DNA of 64,000 nt from Sulfuricurvum sp. (lineage in GTDB: Bacteria > Campylobacterota > Campylobacteria > Campylobacterales > Sulfurimonadaceae). A model generated the notes under the pieces. That model was not told the origin of the DNA. It searched no databases and was given only the letters and a program-made list of their open reading frames with translations. Where the stretch lies: assembly GCA_030696775.1 (NCBI GenBank), contig JAUYRN010000005.1:186001-250000 (forward strand), read 5' to 3'. Below, piece after piece: positions 26,707 through 35,476 of the stretch; position 1 is the stretch's first letter, and every line of letters starts with the position of its first letter. Made by a program: the position numbers and the translations under genes.

Positions 26707-27258
26707 GTGAAAACATTTCGTGGAGGGATGACTCTTTTTGAATTATTGATCGTTATGATAATTGTTGGTATTGTCTATTCGATCGGTATTTTTACATTAA
26801 AAAAAGAGAAAGTAACCACCACTACGATGAGTATATCAACTCTAAAAACTACTCTCTTAGCACTGGGACAATCGCGTGAAATCCGAATGTTTTGTGACGT
26901 TCCAGCTCAAGAGTGCCGTGTATTTTCAATGGATAATAAATTGCTTACTACCTTGCACCTTCAATCCAATGAGACAATACAGCGTTATGGCTTTGATCGT
27001 TTTGGAGAACTGCAACGGTTGGGGAATGTTGTCGCACGTACGGAAGAAGGATTAGAGCAAGGGTGTTTTGAGATGTCACTTCGTCCTGATGGATCGGTCA
27101 CTCCGGTGATATTAAAAAGCAATAATAAATTTTATGCTTATACCCCTATTGGTGAAGATAAGCCCTATATAGCGGATAGTGAAGAAGCGTTACGAAATTT
27201 TCTCTTTAATGAATCTAACTATCCTTTGAGAGGAGATGACGTATATGGCGCACACTAG
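26707..27258 (+). CDS. GspH-like minor pseudopilin
   Basis: GGMTLFELLIVMIIVGIVYSIG prepilin N-terminus; immediately follows gspG. Confidence 0.75.
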   Translation: MKTFRGGMTLFELLIVMIIVGIVYSIGIFTLKKEKVTTTTMSISTLKTTLLALGQSREIRMFCDVPAQECRVFSMDNKLLTTLHLQSNETIQRYGFDRFGELQRLGNVVARTEEGLEQGCFEMSLRPDGSVTPVILKSNNKFYAYTPIGEDKPYIADSEEALRNFLFNESNYPLRGDDVYGAH

Positions 27259-27679
27259 AGGTTTTTCACTTATCGAAACACTGGTTGCGATTACCATTGC
27301 TTCCATCGCGACGATGGCGTTGATGAAGGTGATCTCCAACTCTTCGAACATTTCTGCAAATGCCGTTGGACGTTTTGATTCGTCGATTATGATGGGTTTA
27401 GTCGCGGGAGAAGCGACTGAGACGCTCGATGGCAGAGTTATGAGCGTGGATGAGATTTTACGTACACGTTACACCATCGATCATCCTGTAATTCGTGAAT
27501 CGCTGAAATCAACCTCGTATGAGATTGTCTTGTTACCTAAAGAGATTCTCAACCCTCTTATGACGACCAACGTAAATGGGGTAGATCCAACAAAGGCTTC
27601 GATAGCTGTTCAAAAAGTGATTCTCAAAAATCCCCAAGAGCAAAAATCTTTTTTCCATATTACATCAGGTTCACTATGA
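27236..27679 (+). CDS. GspI-like minor pseudopilin
   Basis: MAHTRGFSLIETLVAITIASIATMALMKVI prepilin N-terminus. Confidence 0.75.
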   Translation: MTYMAHTRGFSLIETLVAITIASIATMALMKVISNSSNISANAVGRFDSSIMMGLVAGEATETLDGRVMSVDEILRTRYTIDHPVIRESLKSTSYEIVLLPKEILNPLMTTNVNGVDPTKASIAVQKVILKNPQEQKSFFHITSGSL

Positions 27680-28179
27680 GACGAAATGCTTTTACCCTGA
27701 TCGAGTTGGTGGTTTCAATAGCTTTGTTTGGACTGATCACGATTTTTTTATTTGGAGCGATTGATGGGTTACGAAAGCAACAAATATTTTTTCAACAAAA
27801 AGAAGTTGTGATTGAACGAAAAAATCAAATTGTCTCATTGTTGCGAACCGACTTAGACCGCGCACAGTCAGTCACTGTGGTCGCGAGTATGAGCAAGGAT
27901 TTTGATACGGTCTCGATTACCGGTTCAAACCGCTCATTGTATGGGATCGATCGTCCCTATGTTGTATGGCTGGTACTAAAAGCAGATAATACGTTGATAC
28001 GGTTAGAATCCTCTTCGCTCATCACCATACCTATCGCACCTGAAACACTTTATTCGATACACAGTGATCGTATCGCGAAGCAGTGTGAACTGTTTCGTAT
28101 GTATGATTCTCCCAAGCATCGACTGCTCTATCTAAAATTTGAAAATCAATCGCCCTTGATCGTCGAAGCAACCAAATAA
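27676..28179 (+). CDS. GspJ-like minor pseudopilin
   Basis: MRRNAFTLIELVVSIALFGLITIFLFG prepilin N-terminus; last of the + strand gsp operon. Confidence 0.75.
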   Translation: MRRNAFTLIELVVSIALFGLITIFLFGAIDGLRKQQIFFQQKEVVIERKNQIVSLLRTDLDRAQSVTVVASMSKDFDTVSITGSNRSLYGIDRPYVVWLVLKADNTLIRLESSSLITIPIAPETLYSIHSDRIAKQCELFRMYDSPKHRLLYLKFENQSPLIVEATK

Positions 28180-28191
28180 CGAGAAAAAGTC

Positions 28192-29829
28192 TTAAAAATG
28201 TGTTGTTATTTTTGGCGAAGGTTCACCAAAATAATATCCTTGCAGATGCGTTAAAGGCAAATGTTTGACATAATTGGACACATCCTCGTTGCAGACAAAT
28301 TCAGCAATGGTTTGAATATTGAGTTGGCTTGCAAAATCAATAATTGTTTTGGTAATGATCTGGGAAGTGATATTGGTATCAATATTGCGGATAATGGAGC
28401 CGTCAATTTTTATATAATCGATATCAAGCTTGGTAATATAAACAAAATTAGAATATCCCGCGCCAAAATCATCAATAGCAATTTTAACACCGTATTTTTT
28501 CACCTCAGTGATAAATTCATTGACCCTGTCGTAATTCTCAATCCCTTCAGATTCTAAAATTTCAAAAATTATTTGATGAGCATAGGGAGAATGTTTGATT
28601 TTATCAATGATATAGGCGTTCATCGCGCTATCATTGATGTCTACAATGGAGAGGTTGATCGAACATTGAATCAAAGGGTGATTCGAAAGTTCCTCCATAA
28701 CTTTATCAATCATAATCCTTGTCAGTTGATGATAAAGGCGAACTTTTTTAGAGATTTCTAAAAACTCTATCGGAGGGATGACAGTCCCATCTTTTTCGAT
28801 GATCCGAATCAAAGCTTCATACTTCTCTGTCTTCAGTGTTTTGGCATTAACGATGGGTTGATAAAAAGGGACAACTCTGTCTTCATCAATGGCATTACGC
28901 AGGCGTTTAATCCAGGATAAATTGTTTTCATAGTCTTCTTTGATATGGAAAGAATCATTGTAATAAAGATAATTCTTTCGTGTTTTTTTTGCAAGTTTCA
29001 GTGCCATGTCCGCGTAAGCCATAACCTCTTTTTTATCGTCTATTTGAACATCATCGGACTTGCATCCGGCAATCCCGATGGTGACATTCAAGCTGATTTC
29101 TTGATCAACTGCTGTGAATATTTTTTTATTAAGATGAAGAGAGAGTTTCGTGATGCATTCGGATACTTCTGCTTGGTTGCAGGCACTTTTAATGAGAATA
29201 ACATATTCGTCAACAGGAAGTTTGTATACCGTTGATTCTTTCATCCCTTTCGCATATTCGACTAACTCGGTAGCAAAAGCGATTAAAAGTTGATCGGCAA
29301 TCTTGTGTCCGTAAAAAGTATTAACCTCTTTAAAGCTGTCAATATTGAGTAAAACAATGTTAAAAGCCGAATCCATATCATCGATATCGCTCAACAGTTT
29401 TCTTCGGTTAGGGAGGTTAGTAAGTGCATCGTGTTTGGAGTCCATAAGCTCTTTATTGAGCTGGTGCAATGCTGTCATATCACGTATGCTGACGAGAACG
29501 CTGTGAATGTTTCCTTCTTGATCGTACAGTGCCTGAACATTTTTCGAGATGTGGACGATTGTGCTGTCTTTTCGTATAAAAATTGTTTCTTGATCATTAC
29601 AATGACCTCTGGCTTGTACGTTTGCCATGCAATTACCCAAGATACTCAAATCGCCTAAATGATCAGTGATGGACGTTCCATACAGTTCTTCTTCCGGGTA
29701 GCCTAAGATTCTGCAAAATGCAGGATTGACATATTGAATCATCATATTCATATCAATCGTAAACATACCATCAGGAGAGTGCTCGAGAATTTCTTGTAAA
29801 TGAACACTTTTCAGGGTTTGTTGAGGCAT
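28192..29829 (-). CDS. PAS-GGDEF(degenerate)-EAL protein
   Basis: 545 aa; PAS; GGDEF position reads PVDEY; EAL domain with YEALIRI, EILESE, DDFGAGYSN, IKIDGS. Confidence 0.9.
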   Translation of the reverse strand: MPQQTLKSVHLQEILEHSPDGMFTIDMNMMIQYVNPAFCRILGYPEEELYGTSITDHLGDLSILGNCMANVQARGHCNDQETIFIRKDSTIVHISKNVQALYDQEGNIHSVLVSIRDMTALHQLNKELMDSKHDALTNLPNRRKLLSDIDDMDSAFNIVLLNIDSFKEVNTFYGHKIADQLLIAFATELVEYAKGMKESTVYKLPVDEYVILIKSACNQAEVSECITKLSLHLNKKIFTAVDQEISLNVTIGIAGCKSDDVQIDDKKEVMAYADMALKLAKKTRKNYLYYNDSFHIKEDYENNLSWIKRLRNAIDEDRVVPFYQPIVNAKTLKTEKYEALIRIIEKDGTVIPPIEFLEISKKVRLYHQLTRIMIDKVMEELSNHPLIQCSINLSIVDINDSAMNAYIIDKIKHSPYAHQIIFEILESEGIENYDRVNEFITEVKKYGVKIAIDDFGAGYSNFVYITKLDIDYIKIDGSIIRNIDTNITSQIITKTIIDFASQLNIQTIAEFVCNEDVSNYVKHLPLTHLQGYYFGEPSPKITTHF

Positions 29830-29933
29830 AAAAAATTCCTATACAATAGCTATTGTTATTATCATAGGTGGAATTTGTTTAAATAAAAGTAAAAAGTCTC
29901 ATTGTTATCACATTTTAGTTTTCAAGTGTGAAT

Positions 29934-30359
29934 TTAAAGACGTTTTATTTTACTGTTTGCAAAATCAGCGACCAATTCTTCGAGTCGCATGGCGGAATAC
30001 ATCGCATCGATTTCATTCCGCCAAATTTCCCACTGAGCATGAAGCGCACACGGCTTTTCAGCTTCACATTCACCAATACCCAACAAGCATGTATCAAATA
30101 ATACCGTACCATCCACAGCATGGATGATCGAGATGAGGGTTATTTCTGATGCGTTTCGAGAGAGTTTTACCCCTCCGGAAGCTCCTCGATGTGAGGTTAA
30201 AATGTCTGCATGAACGAGTTTTTGGAGTGATTTTGCTAAAAAATGGTAGGGAAGATTAAGCGCCTCACTGATGATTTGAATACGGTGATACTCATCTAGC
30301 GGTTTAGTAGCAAGCCAAACAGCCGCTCGAATGGTATCTTGGCAGGCAGAGGAGAGCAT
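29934..30359 (-). CDS. Rrf2-family regulator with C-X6-C-X5-C motif
   Basis: 141 aa; HRGASGGVKLSRNASEITLISIIHAVDG and DTCLLGIGECEAEKPCALHAQW. Confidence 0.9.
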   Translation of the reverse strand: MLSSACQDTIRAAVWLATKPLDEYHRIQIISEALNLPYHFLAKSLQKLVHADILTSHRGASGGVKLSRNASEITLISIIHAVDGTVLFDTCLLGIGECEAEKPCALHAQWEIWRNEIDAMYSAMRLEELVADFANSKIKRL

Positions 30360-31216
30360 TATTCTTTTTCCGTTTTACGAATGATGTACACAAATACGGC
30401 AAATACGAGTAATAAAAAGGCGAGCGCAGCAACCAACGTGGAAGCATAGGGTAAATCTTTGTAGTTATGAAGTGAAATTTTAAAGACCACCAAAAGTGCT
30501 TCGATGAGTAAAGCAATTATAATGGAAACCGAAAAATTTAGCAGTGTTTTAGGGTTAAAAACATCACTGACATGTTGAGTTCTTGGGAGGACTTCTTGTT
30601 CTACGATGGTTTTACCCAAATCATATACGGCAAGACCGAGAGTGAGAGCAATGATAGGTTTAAAAACTGCATCGATGGAAAGCGGAGCAACACCCACCAA
30701 ATACCCTATAAATGTATAAAACCCATACAGTACGACAAAGACACCAAAAAAGAGAAGTCCTCCACCGATAAGAGCGTAGGATGTGCGATTAAGGAATTTG
30801 AATACGTCATTTTTTTCGATGAGGTCAAATCGTTCCAAAAGTTTTCGAAGCCTAAAATCCAAGAAGAGATATCCCTCTCCCACAGCATAGACCACTGTGA
30901 TGCATAAAGCACCGGTAGCTGTTGAGATGTAAGGATCGCTGATGTAGTGTCCTTTTTGAATCTCAACTTCATTGATAAGATAGGAGCGATCCACCCCGAT
31001 ATGGTGATGTTCTTCACGATTAAGATAGATATTTGGGGAGTTTTGGACAAATCCCTCATCCGACATATAAAGAAGTTCCAAGCTTGGGAAGGTTTTGTAA
31101 AGCCGCTCGATTAAGTGAACATTGAGTGTTTTTAAACTGACATTTCCAAGGGTTGAGAGAATAAATTTTTGGATAAGCGGAGCATTCGCTGCATAGCTTC
31201 GTACTAGATCTTGCAT
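30359..31216 (-). CDS. PDC/Cache-like sensor-domain membrane protein without output domain
   Basis: 285 aa; N-terminal segment GHYISDPYISTATGALCITVVYAV, then several TM helices; 1-nt stop/start overlap with the Rrf2 gene. Confidence 0.72.
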   Translation of the reverse strand: MQDLVRSYAANAPLIQKFILSTLGNVSLKTLNVHLIERLYKTFPSLELLYMSDEGFVQNSPNIYLNREEHHHIGVDRSYLINEVEIQKGHYISDPYISTATGALCITVVYAVGEGYLFLDFRLRKLLERFDLIEKNDVFKFLNRTSYALIGGGLLFFGVFVVLYGFYTFIGYLVGVAPLSIDAVFKPIIALTLGLAVYDLGKTIVEQEVLPRTQHVSDVFNPKTLLNFSVSIIIALLIEALLVVFKISLHNYKDLPYASTLVAALAFLLLVFAVFVYIIRKTEKE

Positions 31217-31271
31217 AGAGTCTCCTTGGGTAAAATTGTTGGGAAAATTATAGTCTAAATAATAGCTATAA

Positions 31272-31289
31272 GATGATTATAAAATCATC
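31272..31289. promoter_or_regulatory. GATGATT-N4-AATCATC inverted repeat (candidate Rrf2/NsrR-type operator)
   Basis: Perfect 7-bp arms in the divergent intergenic region between 31216 (-) and 31336 (+). Confidence 0.45.
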
Positions 31290-31335
31290 AATTTTACAGA
31301 AGTCTCTTATAAGCTCGAGGCGTTAAAATACGCCA

Positions 31336-32061
31336 ATGCAAAAAATTATTATAAATCAAAAGTTTTATGGCTCGCTCGAGATTGACAACACAGAAGACGC
31401 ACGATGTGTTTTTTCCAAAGTAAAAAGTGCTTTCGGAACTCAAAAAAAGATGGAAATTGGTTTAATTTTCCCCAGTTATAAGCTCAAAGCCCTTGAAAGT
31501 TATCAAAAAGGGGGAGCACGGCAGGAGCTAGAAGACATCGAGCTTTACATCGAGCTGGGTAAAATCTTGCGATTTGATACACAAGATGCACAAAAGCTCA
31601 AAAATAGTATCGAACTGACCAACGATATTGCTCATAATCATTACAATATTTCTAAGCGCCTTACTCTTATAAATAAGCCTCATCCAACTAAAAATAGTGG
31701 TCATTATCTGTTCTGGGACATCGAAAATTTTTCCAATATTGGCTCGATGTTCAACGATGTTATCGAAAAATACAATATTCCTGATCAACATATTTATGTT
31801 GCGGCTAATCCTGATTCGTTGTATTTGTTTAGGAAAGAGTGGGAAGCTGAACTGTATGACTATAAAAAAACGCTCAATTCGTTCAACTTTACCAAATGCG
31901 ATCACGGAAAAAATGTGGCGGATGATGTTTTGTTAGCAAACTTTCAAGCGTTAATTTTGCAAAATACTAATGTCTATTTGATGACGTTTGATCGTGAGCT
32001 TAAAGAGCGGTTTACGTCGCTAATTCATTCAAGCAATAATCTTTATATTCTCGAAAAATAA
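31336..32061 (+). CDS. NYN/PIN-like ribonuclease domain protein
   Basis: 241 aa; C-terminal FWDIENFSNIG, NVADDVLLANF, VYLMTFDRE acidic motifs characteristic of NYN domains. Confidence 0.7.
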   Translation: MQKIIINQKFYGSLEIDNTEDARCVFSKVKSAFGTQKKMEIGLIFPSYKLKALESYQKGGARQELEDIELYIELGKILRFDTQDAQKLKNSIELTNDIAHNHYNISKRLTLINKPHPTKNSGHYLFWDIENFSNIGSMFNDVIEKYNIPDQHIYVAANPDSLYLFRKEWEAELYDYKKTLNSFNFTKCDHGKNVADDVLLANFQALILQNTNVYLMTFDRELKERFTSLIHSSNNLYILEK

Positions 32062-32079
32062 ATTCCTAACAGGAGCAGT

Positions 32080-34194
32080 ATGACCTTGCTAATTGATATT
32101 CTTGCCAAAAAAACAAATATTTCTAAAAACAATATTGAGTCAATTTTAAAACTTCTCGAAGAGGGGTCAACTATCCCTTTTATCGCTCGTTATCGCAAAG
32201 AGATGACGGGAGGTGCCAGTGATGAACAGCTGCGTGATTTTGAAACCATTTATGCGTATTCCAAAAAACTCTTGGAGCGTAAAGAAGAAATCCGTAGACT
32301 GATACAAGAGCGTGGCGTGTTAAGTGCTGAGCTGTCCACTCTCATCAATGCAGCACAAACGTTTCAAGTGCTCGAAGATATTTATCGTCCGTTTAAGGAA
32401 AAGAAAAATACTCGTGCCGCATCAGCGATAGCCGCAGGACTTCAGCCCTTGGCAAATATTCTTCAAAGTGGCAGATTGGAGTTGGCAGAATTCAAAAAGA
32501 AAGCACAGGAGTTTGTAAAAGGGTCGATAAAAACTGTTGATGAAGCGATGCAGGGGGCAAAAGATATCGTAGCGGAAGCGTACAGTGATGATCCGCGTGA
32601 ACGGGAGCACTGGAGGAAACAACTTCTTGACTATTCTTCTTTCGAGATAAAAGGGACAAAAACACTCAAAGAAGAGGGATTGTTTGTAAAATTGGCGGGT
32701 AAAGCTGAGCGTATTTCTTCTATTCCTTCACATCGTTATTTAGCGTTAATGAGAGGAGTATCCGAAAAAGAGCTAAGTGTTAAAATCTCGCATGATATGG
32801 AACGCGTGGAGAGTTCCATCAAACAGTTCAGACTCCCTAGAAATGCAAATGGAAGTAAAGAAATACTGCGCGAAGCGTATCTCGATGGCTTTAAACGGTT
32901 GTTATTCCCTTCGTTGGAACGGGAGATTCACAGTACGATAAAAGAACGTTCGGATATTCAAGCCATCACAACATTCGGTAAAAATCTTACACAGCTTTTG
33001 AATACTCCTCCTGTTACTAAGCGTGTGATTTTAGGAGCAGATCCAGCGTATCGTACGGGATGCAAACTAGCTGTTGTGGATGAACACGGAACCTATTTAG
33101 CCCATGCAGTAATCTATCCCACCCCTCCAGTGAGTGATTATGCGGCTTCGGCAAAAGTGATCAAAGAGCTGGCTAAAAAGTACAATATCACGGGTGTCGC
33201 CATCGGAAATGGTACGGGCTCACGCGAAACGCAGGAATTTTTTGCCCGAGTCAATCACGAAGAGGGACTTAACCTCTCGTATACGGTGGTATCGGAAGCG
33301 GGAGCGTCGGTTTATTCGGCATCCAAAATCGCGCAAGAGGAATATCCGAATCTCGATGTGACGATACGGGGAGCCATCTCGATAGCTCAGCGGTTACGTG
33401 ACCCGATGGCTGCATTGGTCAAAATCGATCCGAAATCGTTGGGTATTGGGCAATATCAGCACGACGTCGATCAAAAGCTCTTGGAAAAACAACTGGGCAG
33501 CGTAACAGAAGATTTGGTCAACCGTATTGGTGTGGATGTCAACAGCGCCTCGGTATCGCTACTATCGTATGTCGCGGGAGTAGGGGTGAAAGTAGCCCAT
33601 GCTATCGTAGAATATCGCGAAAAAAGCGGTTCTTTCAAGAGCAAGCAAGAACTTTTAAAAGTAAAAGGTCTGGGAGCAAAAGCGTATGAACAGTGTGCCG
33701 GATTTTTTCGGATACGAGAGGGTAAAAGTATCCTGGACAACACGGGTGTCCATCCTGAAAGTTATGACGTGGCGCAAAAGCTTTTAAAGCAATATAATAT
33801 TTGGTCGATCACAAAAGAGCAAATTGGTACTATGGCACAGGAATTTGGAATGGGAGAAATAACACTCAGCGACATAATAGCTGAACTCAAAAAACCCGGA
33901 TTTGACCCCCGTGAAACACTTCCTCCAATTATTTTTCGCTCCGATTTGACCGATATCAAAGAGTTGCGTGAGGGTTCTATCGTCTCAGGAGTCGTTCGAA
34001 ATATTGCTGATTTCGGAGCATTTGTCGACATTGGGCTAAAAAATGACGGTTTGATTCATATCTCTCAGATGTCCGAAAAACGGATTGCTCATCCGTTGGA
34101 AGTGTTGAGTGTCAATCAGCAATTACGTCATATCCGTGTAGTTGAAGTAGATCAGCAAAAAGGAAAAGTGTCACTTAGTTTACGTGATGTATAA
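32080..34194 (+). CDS. tex: Tex-family RNA-binding transcription accessory protein
   Basis: 704 aa; STIPFIARYRKEMTGGASDEQLRDFE; GADPAYRTGCKLAVVD; C-terminal S1 domain. Confidence 0.96.
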   Translation: MTLLIDILAKKTNISKNNIESILKLLEEGSTIPFIARYRKEMTGGASDEQLRDFETIYAYSKKLLERKEEIRRLIQERGVLSAELSTLINAAQTFQVLEDIYRPFKEKKNTRAASAIAAGLQPLANILQSGRLELAEFKKKAQEFVKGSIKTVDEAMQGAKDIVAEAYSDDPREREHWRKQLLDYSSFEIKGTKTLKEEGLFVKLAGKAERISSIPSHRYLALMRGVSEKELSVKISHDMERVESSIKQFRLPRNANGSKEILREAYLDGFKRLLFPSLEREIHSTIKERSDIQAITTFGKNLTQLLNTPPVTKRVILGADPAYRTGCKLAVVDEHGTYLAHAVIYPTPPVSDYAASAKVIKELAKKYNITGVAIGNGTGSRETQEFFARVNHEEGLNLSYTVVSEAGASVYSASKIAQEEYPNLDVTIRGAISIAQRLRDPMAALVKIDPKSLGIGQYQHDVDQKLLEKQLGSVTEDLVNRIGVDVNSASVSLLSYVAGVGVKVAHAIVEYREKSGSFKSKQELLKVKGLGAKAYEQCAGFFRIREGKSILDNTGVHPESYDVAQKLLKQYNIWSITKEQIGTMAQEFGMGEITLSDIIAELKKPGFDPRETLPPIIFRSDLTDIKELREGSIVSGVVRNIADFGAFVDIGLKNDGLIHISQMSEKRIAHPLEVLSVNQQLRHIRVVEVDQQKGKVSLSLRDV

Positions 34195-34225
34195 AAATAT
34201 CGTATCTTAATTTTTATACCTCTAA

Positions 34226-35005
34226 TTAGTAAGAATACATTACTGCAGCATTAAAAATATCGAAGTGTGATTCAGAACGAGGCTCATACCAGCCATCTGA
34301 ATGTACAGTTGAATGTTCAATATCCCATGTTTGATAGGTGTAGGCAAATTTTATAGCCCATGTCGGGGTAATCGTATGTACCCATGGAACTGAAATGCTA
34401 TATCCATCTGTACGTCCTAAATCAAAAGTGCCATACTGATTAGATTCCATCTTCGGTGAAAAAGCTCTGTGATATTCAGCTGAAATTCCAATATTGTCAT
34501 TAGGAAAAATATTCCCACTGATTCCACTAGAAATAGAGCCATAGGTCCATGAATACTGCTCATTATGACCATCAGCTAATATTCTTTCCCATAATCGATA
34601 TCCCATCCCAAGACGCACAGACCAAAGTGCTTGATCCAATTTTCTAGTTTCACTATAGCCAATACTACTGTCGGTAATGGTATTTTTAGTCGTTAGATTA
34701 TTAGCAGGTCCGGTAACATTACCTAAACTATCAAGATAAAATCCATCATATCTGGTATTTCCCTGATATCGAGAAAAATCAATGTCAAGAAAGCTATCTT
34801 CTCCATCACAAATTCGGGTAGTGTAGTTTAGGTTAAAGCCTGCTAATGCGTCTGCTTTTTCAGAATCGGCAAATGATCCATCTTGATTAAATTCTGTGTA
34901 ATCCATCGACATGGTATTCACACTGACACTGAGTTGGCTGTCATCCGCGAAGGCTGTAAGTGCTATTGATAAAATCAAAATTAGTAAATGGTACTTTTTC
35001 ATCAT
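34226..35005 (-). CDS. Predicted outer-membrane beta-barrel protein
   Basis: Start at MMKKYHLLILILSIALTAFADDS (signal peptide), alternating beta pattern, ends ...AAVMYSY. Confidence 0.6.
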   Translation of the reverse strand: MMKKYHLLILILSIALTAFADDSQLSVSVNTMSMDYTEFNQDGSFADSEKADALAGFNLNYTTRICDGEDSFLDIDFSRYQGNTRYDGFYLDSLGNVTGPANNLTTKNTITDSSIGYSETRKLDQALWSVRLGMGYRLWERILADGHNEQYSWTYGSISSGISGNIFPNDNIGISAEYHRAFSPKMESNQYGTFDLGRTDGYSISVPWVHTITPTWAIKFAYTYQTWDIEHSTVHSDGWYEPRSESHFDIFNAAVMYSY

Positions 35006-35028
35006 TAAAATTCCCTTTTTTTTTGGTT

Positions 35029-35430
35029 TCATGGTATGAGAAGATTGCTTTTTGCATCATAGTGATCACACGTGTAATTTTCAAATCCACTGACCATTCG
35101 TATGATGTTTTTGATGGATGTTGGATTACTTAATCTGCGAGCTTGGTGGTGATTGACACAATCTTCACATCGCATAATAATACATTTAACAGCGTCACTG
35201 ACAACCAATATGGCTTGTTTGGAATCATGTTCAAGTATGTATTCGGCACATTTCTGCCCCGCTTCAGTCGTATGATCGAGAATTATCAAATCATAGGTTT
35301 TTATTTGAAAAATATTTCGGACCTCTTCAGAGGTTAGCGCCACATCAATCGTACAGCTTACCGCATCTTCAATAAGCATTTTTCGAGTTTGAACTTGCAG
35401 TCCAGAATGATCTATCATTAGTATTTTCAT
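35029..35430 (-). CDS. Response-regulator receiver-like protein with Cys cluster
   Basis: 133 aa; MKILMIDHSG...YDLIILDHTT receiver core; C-terminal CIIMRCEDCVNHHQARRL. Confidence 0.7.
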   Translation of the reverse strand: MKILMIDHSGLQVQTRKMLIEDAVSCTIDVALTSEEVRNIFQIKTYDLIILDHTTEAGQKCAEYILEHDSKQAILVVSDAVKCIIMRCEDCVNHHQARRLSNPTSIKNIIRMVSGFENYTCDHYDAKSNLLIP

Positions 35431-35476
35431 AGTTTTATTATAATTTATAGGGAGTTAAAACTAAATAATAACGGAG

